Shown here piece after piece: positions 32,080 to 42,114 of a DNA stretch of 64,000 bases. Each line of letters starts with the position of its first letter. The first letter of the stretch is position 1. Source of the DNA: Mycobacterium sp. IS-1590 (GTDB lineage: Bacteria; Actinomycetota; Actinomycetes; Mycobacteriales; Mycobacteriaceae); assembly GCF_001500025.1 (NCBI RefSeq), contig NZ_LQIW01000001.1:434001-498000 (forward strand), written 5' to 3'. Below the pieces are notes generated by a model. The model did no database searches, was not told where the DNA came from, and worked only from the letters and a program-made list of their open reading frames with translations. The position numbers and the translations under genes were made by a program.

Positions 32080-32424
32080 TCAGGGTGTCGGGTCCAAGCC
32101 TCCGCAGTGGTTCTTCAGATCCATGAGCGGCTGCCGGATGCCGGCCATCTCGGCCTTCTCCTGCGGGTGGCTGGCCATGTATCCCTTCACCTGCTCGGCC
32201 ACCCCCTCACGCGACATGCCCCGCAGCGTGCTCATGAAGCCGTTGAGATCAGGGTGGGTGAACAGGTAGGCCGACGTTGACGCGTCGACCCCGGCGCGGA
32301 CGCCTTCGAGGTCGGCGCTGGTGCAGTTCGGTGGTTCGGCGCTGGCCGACGGCGACAAGCCGAGCAGCGCGGCGCCGGCCAAAACGGCCAACGAGAGCGG
32401 GTATGCCCTACGGGTTCCGGACAT
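32080..32424 (-). CDS. Secreted hemophore-like protein (Rv0203-type)
   Basis: 114 residues from ATG 32424, with GGAG nine bases upstream. A clear Sec signal peptide ends at SPSASA (about residue 31). The mature protein has two cysteines (PPNC near the start, NHCGG near the end) that probably form one disulfide, and the helical pattern SAYLFTHPDLNGFMSTL...IRQPLMDL of mycobacterial heme-binding proteins. Rv0203 passes heme to MmpL3/11. Whether this copy binds heme is not shown. Convergent with sahH. Confidence 0.8.
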   Translation of the reverse strand: MSGTRRAYPLSLAVLAGAALLGLSPSASAEPPNCTSADLEGVRAGVDASTSAYLFTHPDLNGFMSTLRGMSREGVAEQVKGYMASHPQEKAEMAGIRQPLMDLKNHCGGLDPTP

Positions 32425-32538
32425 CGGACGGACTCCTTCGGTCGAGGTGTCAGTGCCAGTGTGGAACCGAGTGATCGCTGATGCTCTGCGTCCCAAGCAG
32501 ATTCACAGGAGGCGCGCAGAAACCCTGCAGCGGCGCGG

Positions 32539-33225
32539 CTACGCCGGATACTCGTCGCGCTTGCGCGGCCAGTCGGAGAAGTCCTCGCCGCGGCCCTTGG
32601 GCGCCCGGTCCAGCAGCTGCCAGGTGGCGTTCAGCGCTTCCGTGCCGCGATCGTAGGTCGAGTAGGTGTGGTAGACCACGCCGTCTTCCAACGCGAAACA
32701 GCTCAGCGCCATCAACTCCATGACGTCGAGCATGCTGCCGCTGCCCGATCCGAAGTCGCGGCGCGGCGTCGGAACATGCATGTAGCCGAAGAAGTCGGTG
32801 TCGAAATCGCTGTCCCCGGAGGACACCCACTCCACCTCCCAGCCCATCCGCTGCTTGTAAGCGCTCAGAACCGGCAGCGGCGAACGCGACGAGAGAATGA
32901 ATGTGACGTCGCGCTGCGCCAGGTGCGGGACGGCCCCGACGAGATTGTCGGTTTCGAAGGTGCAGCCCGGACAGCCCTCCGGTGTCTTCGGGCCGTGCAT
33001 GAAATGCCGCACGATCAACTGGGATCGGCCGTCGAACAGTTCGGCGAGCGTGCGGCGTCCGGCCGTGGTGTCGAACTCGTATGGCTTGTCGACCCGCACC
33101 CACGGCAGTGCCTGCCGCTCTTTTGCCAGCTCGGCGGCCCTGCGGGTTAGCTCCTTCTCGTTGGCCAACTGTCGCTCGTAGGCCGCTCGCCACTGGTCAC
33201 GCGTCCCGACCGCGTGCGTCGTCAT
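32539..33225 (-). CDS. DUF899 thioredoxin-fold protein
   Basis: 228 residues from ATG 33225. The family motif is visible in the sequence FMHGPKTPEGCPGCTFETDN (about 75-95), where CPGC takes the place of a thioredoxin-like CxxC, with LPWVRVDKPYEF before it. DUF899 proteins are thioredoxin-like, widespread in soil bacteria, with no established function; some are annotated as oxidoreductases. The gene stands alone, with 114 and 144 bp gaps on either side. Confidence 0.85.
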   Translation of the reverse strand: MTTHAVGTRDQWRAAYERQLANEKELTRRAAELAKERQALPWVRVDKPYEFDTTAGRRTLAELFDGRSQLIVRHFMHGPKTPEGCPGCTFETDNLVGAVPHLAQRDVTFILSSRSPLPVLSAYKQRMGWEVEWVSSGDSDFDTDFFGYMHVPTPRRDFGSGSGSMLDVMELMALSCFALEDGVVYHTYSTYDRGTEALNATWQLLDRAPKGRGEDFSDWPRKRDEYPA

Positions 33226-33369
33226 TTCAACTACCTCCTCGTCACGTGAGCATTCGGCTAGGCAGACTCGCGCCGGCGCGTGAACTCATCGCTCGACCCG
33301 CCGGGCGTACCTCGTCGGCGCCGTGGGTATCCGTTGCCGTTGAAGCCCAATGCTGCCTCGGGAGAGACC

Positions 33370-34338
33370 ATGACGACCAGGCCCGAATCATCGGCGGGCC
33401 TGCACCACGTCACGGCGATCGCCGCGGACCCGCAGCGCAACGTCGACTTCTACCGCGAGGTGCTTGGCTTGCGGCTGGTGAAGAAGACGGTCAACTTCGA
33501 CGCGGCCGACGGCTACCACCTGTATTTCGGCGACGAGTCCGGCCGACCCGGCACGCTGATCACCTTCTTTCCATGGCCTGGCCTCCCGCCCGGGCGCCGC
33601 GGCACCGGCCAGGCCACCACCGTGTCGCTGTCGGTGCCGCAGGCGTCGCTGGGCTGGTGGCGGGACCGGCTGACGGCCTTGGATGTCGCGGTCGGTGAGC
33701 CGGGCACCCGCAACGGGGAGGACGCCATGACGGTGCGCGACCCCGACGGTCTGTGCCTGGAACTGGCCGCCCACCCCGAGGCCGCCGACGAACCGGTCTG
33801 GGAACAGGGGCCTGTCGCCGCCGAGCACGCGATCCGCGGGCTGCATTCGGTCACGCTGACCGAGGCCGGTTTTGAAAGCACCGCCGAACTACTCACCGAC
33901 ACAATGGGATTCCGCTACATCGACGAGTCGGGCAACCGGTTCCGGTTCCGCACCGGCGACGGCGGCGCGAGCTCACGGCTCGATGTGGTGTGCTCACCGG
34001 AGGCGCCACGAGGACTCGTCGCCGCCGGCGCCGTGCACCACATCGCCTGGCGGGTCCCCGACGACGCCGACCAGCAGCGCTGGCGCGAACTCCTGCTGGG
34101 CAACGGGCTCAACGTCACACCGATCCTGGACCGCAACTACTTCCGGTCCATCTACTTTCGCGAACCCGGCGGAGTGCTGTTCGAAATGGCCACCGACACT
34201 CCGGGATTCACCGTCGACGAACCGTTGATGGAATTGGGGCGGACGCTGAAGCTGCCGCCGTGGCTGGAGCCGGACCGGGCCGCGATCGAGGCCGCGCTGC
34301 CGCAACTGCGCGACCCGGACATGCGGGTCATGCCGTGA
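33370..34338 (+). CDS. VOC-family ring-cleaving dioxygenase-like protein
   Basis: 322 residues from ATG 33370. Two vicinal-oxygen-chelate modules are visible: LHHVTAIAADPQRNVDFYREVLGLRLVKKTVNF (about 10-45) and, in the second half, VHHIAWRVPDD with ending YFREPGGVLFEMATD. The metal-binding His/His/Glu set appears to be intact. Relatives (PcpA and MhqO) cleave hydroquinones using Fe(II), so a quinone or catechol substrate is plausible. The stop overlaps the LLM oxidoreductase start (GTGA). Confidence 0.83.
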   Translation: MTTRPESSAGLHHVTAIAADPQRNVDFYREVLGLRLVKKTVNFDAADGYHLYFGDESGRPGTLITFFPWPGLPPGRRGTGQATTVSLSVPQASLGWWRDRLTALDVAVGEPGTRNGEDAMTVRDPDGLCLELAAHPEAADEPVWEQGPVAAEHAIRGLHSVTLTEAGFESTAELLTDTMGFRYIDESGNRFRFRTGDGGASSRLDVVCSPEAPRGLVAAGAVHHIAWRVPDDADQQRWRELLLGNGLNVTPILDRNYFRSIYFREPGGVLFEMATDTPGFTVDEPLMELGRTLKLPPWLEPDRAAIEAALPQLRDPDMRVMP

Positions 34339-35222
34339 CCGACTACGGGCACGACCTGATCTTCGGCACTTTCGTCACGCCGAACAACAGCCCCGCCCGT
34401 CAGGCCGTCGACCAGGCCGTCGTTGCCGAGCGGGCGGGCCTGGACCTGGTCACCTACCAGGACCACCCGTACGTGGCGAGGTTTCACGACACCTGGACGT
34501 TGCTGTCCTACGTCGCCGCGCGAGCCGAACGAATCCGGCTGAGCGCCAACGTGATCAACCTGCCGCTGCGCCCGCCGGCGGTGCTGGCCCGTTCGGTGGC
34601 CAGCCTCGATCTGCTCACCGGTGGTCGAGTCGAGCTGGGCCTGGGTGCGGGCGCGTTCTGGGACGGGGTGGCCGCGATGGGCGGGCCGCGCCGTGGCGCG
34701 GGGGAGTCGGTCACGGCGCTGGAGGAGGCCATCGCGATCATCCGCGGCATGTGGGACGTCGACGCCACCGGTGTGCTGACCGTTGACGGAGCGCACTACC
34801 GCGTGCGCGGCGCCAAACGCGGACCCGCACCGGCGCACGACGTCGGCATCTGGCTGGGCGCCTACCGGCCGCGGATGTTGCGGCTGATCGGCCGCGAAGC
34901 CGACGGGTGGCTGCCCTCGCTGCAGTATCTCCCCGGCGGCGTCGCCGACCTCACGGCGCTGAACCGCCACATCGACGACGCGGCGGCGGCCGCCGGACGC
35001 GAACCGCGCGCAATCCGCCGGCTGCTCAACATCGGCGGCAGCTTTTCCGGATCGGGCTTTTTGCAGGGACCTCCGCGGCAGTGGGCAGAGGAGCTCACCG
35101 ACGTCGCGCTGGCCTTCGGCGTCAGCGGCTTCGTACTGGCCTCCGACGACACCGCCACCACCGAACGTTACGCCGCGGAGGTCGCCCCGGCGGTACGGCA
35201 GCTAGTTGCCGCCGAGCGGTAG
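34335..35222 (+). CDS. LLM-class flavin/F420 oxidoreductase
   Basis: 295 residues from GTG 34335. The bacterial-luciferase-like barrel has the N-terminal FGTFVTPNNSPARQAV, LSANVINLPLRPPAVLARSVASLDLLTGGRVELGLG and FVLASDDTATTERYAAEV at the end. Such proteins use FMNH2 or F420H2; the latter is possible because this strain makes F420 (fbiAB in this window). Coupled to a VOC ring-cleavage gene, it may hydroxylate or reduce the same aromatic or quinone substrate. Confidence 0.83.
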   Translation: MTDYGHDLIFGTFVTPNNSPARQAVDQAVVAERAGLDLVTYQDHPYVARFHDTWTLLSYVAARAERIRLSANVINLPLRPPAVLARSVASLDLLTGGRVELGLGAGAFWDGVAAMGGPRRGAGESVTALEEAIAIIRGMWDVDATGVLTVDGAHYRVRGAKRGPAPAHDVGIWLGAYRPRMLRLIGREADGWLPSLQYLPGGVADLTALNRHIDDAAAAAGREPRAIRRLLNIGGSFSGSGFLQGPPRQWAEELTDVALAFGVSGFVLASDDTATTERYAAEVAPAVRQLVAAER

Positions 35223-35244
35223 CGGTTCTTGTTAGGGTCGGCGA

Positions 35245-36561
35245 GTGGGTCGCGGCGTGCGCGGGTTGGTCATCGCGTTCGTGCTCGCATTGTGCTGGGC
35301 GATCCCCGTGCCGGCGGCGGCCGACGACCCGACGATCGACGATCACCATCCGTATTTCAACGAAGACGAGTACCAGGCGTTCTACACGCCGCCGGATCCG
35401 CTGCCGCCGGGCAAGCCCGGCGACCTGATCCGCACCGAACCGTCGCGCCTCGTGCTCGAGCCGTCGGGTCAACTCGGCATGATCATGGCCGACGGCACCC
35501 GAATCATGTACCGCAGCAACGATGCTCGCGGTAACCCGAACGTCGTCACCGGTACGTACTTCGAGCCGCATGCGCCGTGGCCGTTCGGCGGGCCCCGCCC
35601 GCTGATCGTCTACGGCCCGGGCACCCAGGGCCAGGGCGACCAGTGCGCGCCGTCGCGTCAGTTCAATCAGGGCATCCACTGGTCGCCGTACCTCGACATC
35701 GCGTTCAACTACGAGGAGTTGTTCGTCGCGACGATGGTCGCGCGCGGTTTCGCGATCGTCATGACCGACTACGAAGGTCTGGGCACCCCGGGGCTGCACA
35801 CCTACGCGAACCGGGTGTCGCAGGGCCACGCGATGCTCGATGCGGCGCGGGCCGCCAAGAACCTGCCCGGCACCTCGCTGGTTCCCGACGGTCCGCTGGC
35901 GTTCTGGGGTTACTCGCAGGGCGGTGGTGCGGCGGCGTCCGCCGCGGAGATGGCCGAGTCGTACGCCCCCGAACTCAACGTGGTCGGCTCCTACGCCGGG
36001 GCGCCGCCCGCCGATCTGAAGGCGCTGTTCCCGTTCATCGACGGCAGCATGCTGATCGGGGCGGTGGGATACGCGCTGAACGGGGTGATGAAGGCCTACC
36101 CGGAGCACGAGGCGGCGATCCGAGCGACGCTGACACCGCGCGGCGCCGACATGCTGTTCAAGGTGCAGGACCAGTGCGTCGCAGAGACCCTGACGAAGTT
36201 CATGTTCCGGCATCTGCAGCCCTACTTCAATCAGGACATCTTCGAACTCGTCGAGCAGGAGCCGTTCAGGTCGCTGTTCGACGAGCAGAAACTGGGCCGC
36301 ACGAAACCCAATGCGCCCGTACTCATCAACGCCAACCGATTCGACCCGCTGGTTCCGTGGGCGCCCGCGATGCAGATGGGTCGCGACTGGTGCGCCCAGG
36401 GCGCAGACGTCGAGGCGCGCACCAACGAGCAACCGCCGTTCCTCAACAAGGCGATGGTCAACCACGGCCTGCCCATGCTGGTCGACGGTGAACCCGCCAT
36501 GCAGTGGATCGCCGACCGATTCAAGGGTGTGCCGACGGCGCCGAACTGCGGACGGTTCTGA
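35245..36561 (+). CDS. Secreted lipase (LIP family)
   Basis: 438 residues from GTG 35245. A signal peptide (about 1-26, ending PAAA) precedes a mature alpha/beta-hydrolase with nucleophile elbow GYSQGG (Ser224). Residues near DRFDPLVPW (Asp) and VNHGLPM (His) could complete the triad. The family (secretory lipase, PF03583 type) hydrolyses triacylglycerols or esters and is common in mycobacteria. It follows the LLM gene by 22 bp, so the three could be one transcript. It is convergent with larA, 9 bp between stops. Confidence 0.87.
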   Translation: MGRGVRGLVIAFVLALCWAIPVPAAADDPTIDDHHPYFNEDEYQAFYTPPDPLPPGKPGDLIRTEPSRLVLEPSGQLGMIMADGTRIMYRSNDARGNPNVVTGTYFEPHAPWPFGGPRPLIVYGPGTQGQGDQCAPSRQFNQGIHWSPYLDIAFNYEELFVATMVARGFAIVMTDYEGLGTPGLHTYANRVSQGHAMLDAARAAKNLPGTSLVPDGPLAFWGYSQGGGAAASAAEMAESYAPELNVVGSYAGAPPADLKALFPFIDGSMLIGAVGYALNGVMKAYPEHEAAIRATLTPRGADMLFKVQDQCVAETLTKFMFRHLQPYFNQDIFELVEQEPFRSLFDEQKLGRTKPNAPVLINANRFDPLVPWAPAMQMGRDWCAQGADVEARTNEQPPFLNKAMVNHGLPMLVDGEPAMQWIADRFKGVPTAPNCGRF

Positions 36562-36570
36562 CTCGGGCGG

Positions 36571-37917
<1,347 letters not shown>

Positions 37918-37943
37918 GACCCCGATCCTGCGGTCCGCTCGAC

Positions 37944-37993
37944 GCGTTGGCAAGGACGCCCGGCAGGGAGGCGTTGGCAGGGAGGAATTGGCA
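37944..37993. repeat. Direct repeats in the larA/dehydrogenase divergent promoter
   Basis: GCGTTGGCAAGGA (37944-37956) and GCGTTGGCAGGGA (37971-37983) are direct repeats with one mismatch, 27 bp apart. A third shorter TTGGCA follows at 37988-37993. They lie in the 107-bp gap between larA and the mannitol-dehydrogenase-family gene. This is a reasonable place for a substrate-responsive regulator; no regulator gene is next to it. Confidence 0.5.
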
Positions 37994-38024
37994 CTGTGGC
38001 GCGCACCCGACGCACAATCGACGG

Positions 38025-39377
38025 ATGACCGACGTCGGGCATCTGCTGTATCGCCGCGACGGCGACCTCCCGGCACGCCCGGTCCGCATCGCTCACCTGG
38101 GAACAGGCAACTTCTTCCGGGCGCACCAGGCCTGGTACACCGAGCACGCCGGTGACGGTGCGGACTGGGGGATCGCGGCGTTCGCCGGCCGATCCGGTGC
38201 CACCGCACGACAGCTGGCCGCCCAGGACGGGCTCTACACACTGCTGGTCCGCGGCGCCGACGGCGACCGGCCGGAAATCATCTCCTCATTGACCAGCGTG
38301 TCCGCCGACCTCGACGACTGGCGACGTTGTTTCGCCCTTCCGGAGCTGGCGCTGGCCACGCTGACCGTCACCGAGGCGGGCTACCGGCGGGCAGGTGATG
38401 GTTCCCTGGACCGGGCCGACGCCGAGGTCGTCGCGGATATCGACGCGTTGCGCCACCACGGCACCGCCGCCGAGGTGGTCACCGCGCCGGGCAAGTTCGT
38501 ACTCGGTTTCGCGGTGCGCCGCGGCCTGGGTCTGCCCGGATTGGCGGTGGTGCCGTGCGACAACGTCCCGGACAACGGGGCGATGGCCGAGCGGGTCGTC
38601 GCCGATCTGGCCGAGGCCGTCGACCCGGGTCTCGCCGAGTGGATCGCTGCGCACATCGCCTACGTCTCCACCGTCGTTGACCGGATCACGCCGCGCCCCA
38701 CCGACGACGACCGTGCGGCGGCACACGACCCGGCCGCGGTGGTCACCGAGCCATATTCCGAATGGGTGTTGTGCGGCGAGTTTCCCCAGGGCCGTCCCCG
38801 CTGGGAGGCGGCAGGGGCCCGCATCGTCGCTGACATCGCGCCGTGGGAGGCGCGAAAACTGTGGCTGCTCAACGGGTCTCATTCGCTGATGGCGTACGCC
38901 GCGACGTTGCGCGGTCATCACACCGTGGACGAGGCGGTGTCGGATCCGGTGGTGCTCGGCTGGGTCCAGCAGTGGTGGGACGACGCCGCGCGGCAGTTGC
39001 CGCTGCCCGATGCGGAGATCGCCTCCTACCGCGCCGCGCTGCTGGAGCGCTACGCGAACCCGCGCATCCGCCACCGTCTGAGCCAGATCGCCGCCGACGG
39101 CTCGCAGAAGCTGCCGATCCGGGTGCTGCCCACCGTGCGGGGCGAACTCGCCGCCGGTCGCGTACCGGTCGGCGCGGCGCGAATCCTGGCGGCCTGGGTA
39201 TGCCATCTGCGTGGACAGGGTGCTCCCGTGAACGACATCGCTGCCGAGGAGTTCACCGCGCTTGCCGCCGCGGCCGGAATCGACGAGGCCGTGGACCGGG
39301 TGCTGGCCCGCCTCGGCGTCGACGACGACAGGTTGCGCGACGCCGTCGCGACCCTGGCACGTGAGTTGAGCCTCTAG
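38025..39377 (+). CDS. Mannitol-dehydrogenase-family polyol/aldonate oxidoreductase
   Basis: 450 residues from ATG 38025 (MTDVGHLLYR). The NAD-binding GTGNFFRAHQAWY and the catalytic KLWLLNGSHSLMAYAA (K...N..H pattern) mark the long-chain mannitol dehydrogenase/fructuronate reductase family. Members reduce 2-ketoses or 5-keto aldonates (fructuronate, tagaturonate). Divergent from larA and 10 bp upstream of larE, so it is in the same cluster. It may act on the epimer that LarA produces, which would imply a sugar-acid substrate, not lactate. Confidence 0.86.
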   Translation: MTDVGHLLYRRDGDLPARPVRIAHLGTGNFFRAHQAWYTEHAGDGADWGIAAFAGRSGATARQLAAQDGLYTLLVRGADGDRPEIISSLTSVSADLDDWRRCFALPELALATLTVTEAGYRRAGDGSLDRADAEVVADIDALRHHGTAAEVVTAPGKFVLGFAVRRGLGLPGLAVVPCDNVPDNGAMAERVVADLAEAVDPGLAEWIAAHIAYVSTVVDRITPRPTDDDRAAAHDPAAVVTEPYSEWVLCGEFPQGRPRWEAAGARIVADIAPWEARKLWLLNGSHSLMAYAATLRGHHTVDEAVSDPVVLGWVQQWWDDAARQLPLPDAEIASYRAALLERYANPRIRHRLSQIAADGSQKLPIRVLPTVRGELAAGRVPVGAARILAAWVCHLRGQGAPVNDIAAEEFTALAAAAGIDEAVDRVLARLGVDDDRLRDAVATLARELSL

Positions 39378-39387
39378 GATTTTGGGC

Positions 39388-40224
39388 ATGGTGTTCGGGG
39401 ACGACCAGGCGGGCGTCGACCGGGTGACCGCGCAACTCGACGGGATCGGCCGACTCGGTGTGGCGTACTCGGGCGGGGTGGATTCCGCGACGCTGCTGGG
39501 ACTGGCGATCCGCGCGCTGGGACCGTCCCGCGTGCTCGCGGTCATCGGCGTCTCGCCCAGCCTCGCCGACGACGAACGCTCGGCCGCCCACGACGTCGCG
39601 CGTTTTCTCGGCGCATCGGTGGTGGAGGTCGCGACCCACGAGGGGGAGCGCCCGGAATACCGCGCCAACGGACCGGATCGCTGCTTCTACTGCAAGGACG
39701 AGCTGTTCACCCGCATCGGCGGCGAAGTCTGCGAGCATCATGGGCTCGACGCCGTCGCCTACGGTGAGAACGCCGATGACGTTGCGCGCCAAGACCGCCC
39801 GGGCGCGCGAGCCGCGACCGAGCATCGGGTGTTGCGTCCTCTCGCCGACGCGGGCCTCGACAAGGCGGCGGTGCGCCGCATCGCGCGGGTGATGTCGCTG
39901 CCGTGTGCCGACAAACCCGCTCGGCCGTGCCTCGCGTCCAGGATCCCGCACTACGAGCCCGTGACCCCGGAGAAGCTGGCGCAGATCGAGATTGCTGAAA
40001 GAGAGTTGTTCCGACTGGGATTCGACGATTGCCGAGTCCGCCATCACGGTGACGTCGCCCGCGTCGAGCTGCCCCAAGCCGACATCGGCCGCGCGACCGG
40101 CGAGCTGCGCACGCAGGTACACCACGCCGTCACGTCGGCGGGCTTCCGCTTCGTGGCGGTGGACCTGGCGGGCATCCAGTCCGGCGCTTTCACCGTCCCG
40201 CTCATGGTCGTCCGCGGTGACTGA
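39388..40224 (+). CDS. larE: LarE, ATP-dependent sacrificial sulfur insertase
   Basis: 278 residues from ATG 39388 (TTG 39382 is also in frame). The PP-loop SGGVDS (28-33) adenylates the substrate. Cys181 in KPARPCLASR matches the sacrificial cysteine (Cys176 in L. plantarum) that donates its own sulfur, becoming dehydroalanine. Each LarE therefore works once per sulfur, in contrast with 4Fe-4S types that carry three cysteines; Cys99 and Cys102 (RCFYC) are also present. It overlaps larB by 8 bp. Confidence 0.93.
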   Translation: MVFGDDQAGVDRVTAQLDGIGRLGVAYSGGVDSATLLGLAIRALGPSRVLAVIGVSPSLADDERSAAHDVARFLGASVVEVATHEGERPEYRANGPDRCFYCKDELFTRIGGEVCEHHGLDAVAYGENADDVARQDRPGARAATEHRVLRPLADAGLDKAAVRRIARVMSLPCADKPARPCLASRIPHYEPVTPEKLAQIEIAERELFRLGFDDCRVRHHGDVARVELPQADIGRATGELRTQVHHAVTSAGFRFVAVDLAGIQSGAFTVPLMVVRGD

Positions 40225-40888
40225 CGAAGCCGACGCGTCCGAACCCTTCGCCGAGCTGGACCTGGATCGCGCCCGGCGACGCGGCTATCCCGAAGCCGTT
40301 CTGTGTCAAGGCAAGACACCGGAGCAGGTCGGCGCCATCGCCACCACCCTGCGAGGGCACGGTGCCCGCGCGCTGTTCACCCGCGCCACACCCGAACACG
40401 CCCGTGCCGTCATCGCCGCGCTGCCCGACGCCTTCTACGCCGACGACTGCGGGCTGCTGGCGTGGCCGGCGGAGCCGCCGGGGGCGGTCGGAGGCCTGGT
40501 ACTCGTCGTGGCCGCGGGCACCGCGGACCACGTCGTCGCGCGCGAGGCACTGTTGACCGCGCGCCACCTCGGCAGGCCGGCCGAGCTCATCATGGACGTC
40601 GGCGTCGCGGGGTTGCACAGGGTGCTGGGCAAGCTGGACGCTCTGCGGGCGGCCCGCGCGATCGTCGTCGTGGCCGGGATGGACGGGGCGCTACCCGCGG
40701 TGGTCGCGGGTCTGGTCGCTGCACCGGTGGTGGCCGTGCCGACCTCCACCGGTTACGGCGCCGCGTTCGATGGGTTGGCGGCGTTGCTGGGAATGCTGAA
40801 CAGCTGTGCGCCCGGTGTGGGTGTGGTCAACATCGACAACGGTTACGGCGCAGGGCATTTGGCGGCTCAGATCGCGGCTCCGACCTGA
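40217..40888 (+). CDS. larB: LarB, pyridinium-3,5-biscarboxylate synthase
   Basis: 223 residues from GTG 40217, overlapping the larE stop. The N-terminal half is LarB-specific. The C-terminal half is PurE-like, with VVAAGTADHVV, ELIMDVGVAGLHR and ending MLNSCAPGVGVVNIDNGYGAG, which is diagnostic for LarB. It carboxylates and hydrolyses nicotinic acid adenine dinucleotide as the first step of the nickel-pincer cofactor. The last 22 bp overlap the convergent larC. Confidence 0.93.
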   Translation: MTDEADASEPFAELDLDRARRRGYPEAVLCQGKTPEQVGAIATTLRGHGARALFTRATPEHARAVIAALPDAFYADDCGLLAWPAEPPGAVGGLVLVVAAGTADHVVAREALLTARHLGRPAELIMDVGVAGLHRVLGKLDALRAARAIVVVAGMDGALPAVVAGLVAAPVVAVPTSTGYGAAFDGLAALLGMLNSCAPGVGVVNIDNGYGAGHLAAQIAAPT

Positions 40889-42105
40889 GGGCCGGCATCG
40901 CCCGGCCACGGCGCGCCACGGCGGATTCCGCGCGCCGCGGCGGCCGCGTTCGCCTCGTCGAGGACCTGCCGCACCGGCACCGCGCGCTGCTGTGCCAGCG
41001 CCGCCGCGTCGTCGAACTCGGGCGTGGCCACGTCCACGGCCCCGCCGCGCAGCCCGATCTTGACCCGGACCCGGCCGCCCTCGACGGTGACCGGAACCAC
41101 GACGCGCTCCAGTGCGCTCCGGTGCACCGGAGCCTCCCGTACGCCCAGAGTTCCTGTCAGAGCGAAGATCTCCGAGCGCAACGTGTCGCGTTTGCCTTCG
41201 GCTCCGAGCACGCAGAGGGTGTGCGCGGGTCTGCCCTTCTTCATGACGATCGGCACCAGCCATGCGTCTGCGGCGCCCGCGTCGAGAAGCGCGGTGAGCG
41301 TGGACGGCCATACGCGCGGGTCGATGTCGTCGACGTTGGTTTCCAGCACCCACATCATCGACGCCACCGCTGCAGATTCTGGTTCACCGAGGACGACGCG
41401 CACCACGTTGGGCCGGCCCGCCACGTCGCGGCTTCCGGCGCCCACGCCGACGGCCGACACGGTCATCGCGGGTAGGGGGCCGCATTGTGTGGCCAGTCCT
41501 CGCAGCAGGGCCAGTCCGGTCGGTGTGGCCAGTTCACCGTCGCCGCCCGAGGACACCCGCCAGCCGCGGGACAGTTCGGTCACCGCGGGTGCGGGCACGG
41601 GCAGATCGCCGTGGGCGGTGTCGACCCGCCCGGAGCCGAGCGCGACCGGACTTGCGGTCACCTCTGTGGCGCCCAGGTCGGCCAGCGCGGCGCACACGCC
41701 CACGACGTCGGCGATCGCGTCCCACGCACCGACCTCGTGAAATGTCACCTCGTCGGCGGGCACACCGTGGACACGCGCCTCGGCGTCGGCGAGCAGAGCG
41801 AAGACCCTCAGCGCGGACTCCCGGACACCGATGGTCAACGGTGCCTGTTCGAGCAACAACCGGACGTCCGCCCAGCGGCGATGTGGGTGCTCTTCGGCGA
41901 CGCTGGTGACCCGCGCGTGCACGGCCCGCAGACCGGCGCGACGGGTGGTGCGGGTGCCGACCTCCACCTCACCGGGAACGACCGCGGCGACGGCGCGTTG
42001 CACCGACGGCAGCCCCGCGCCCGCGTCGATCAGCGCACCGAGCAGCATGTCGCCTGCGACTCCCGCGGTCGCGTCGATCCAGGCGCGGCGGCCGGCAGTT
42101 GTCAC
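40867..42105 (-). CDS. larC: LarC, nickel insertion protein, single ORF
   Basis: 412 residues. The N-terminal WIDATAGVAGDMLLGALID and internal TFHEVGAWDAIADVVG and WVLETNVDDIDP motifs identify LarC, the CTP-dependent nickel-insertion (cyclometallase) enzyme that completes the cofactor. In L. plantarum it is split and joined by a programmed frameshift. Here it is one continuous frame, so no frameshift is needed. It is transcribed with the transporter gene upstream (9 bp between them) and converges on larE-larB. Confidence 0.94.
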   Translation of the reverse strand: MTTAGRRAWIDATAGVAGDMLLGALIDAGAGLPSVQRAVAAVVPGEVEVGTRTTRRAGLRAVHARVTSVAEEHPHRRWADVRLLLEQAPLTIGVRESALRVFALLADAEARVHGVPADEVTFHEVGAWDAIADVVGVCAALADLGATEVTASPVALGSGRVDTAHGDLPVPAPAVTELSRGWRVSSGGDGELATPTGLALLRGLATQCGPLPAMTVSAVGVGAGSRDVAGRPNVVRVVLGEPESAAVASMMWVLETNVDDIDPRVWPSTLTALLDAGAADAWLVPIVMKKGRPAHTLCVLGAEGKRDTLRSEIFALTGTLGVREAPVHRSALERVVVPVTVEGGRVRVKIGLRGGAVDVATPEFDDAAALAQQRAVPVRQVLDEANAAAAARGIRRGAPWPGDAGPQVGAAI

Positions 42106-42114
42106 CGGTGCCCG

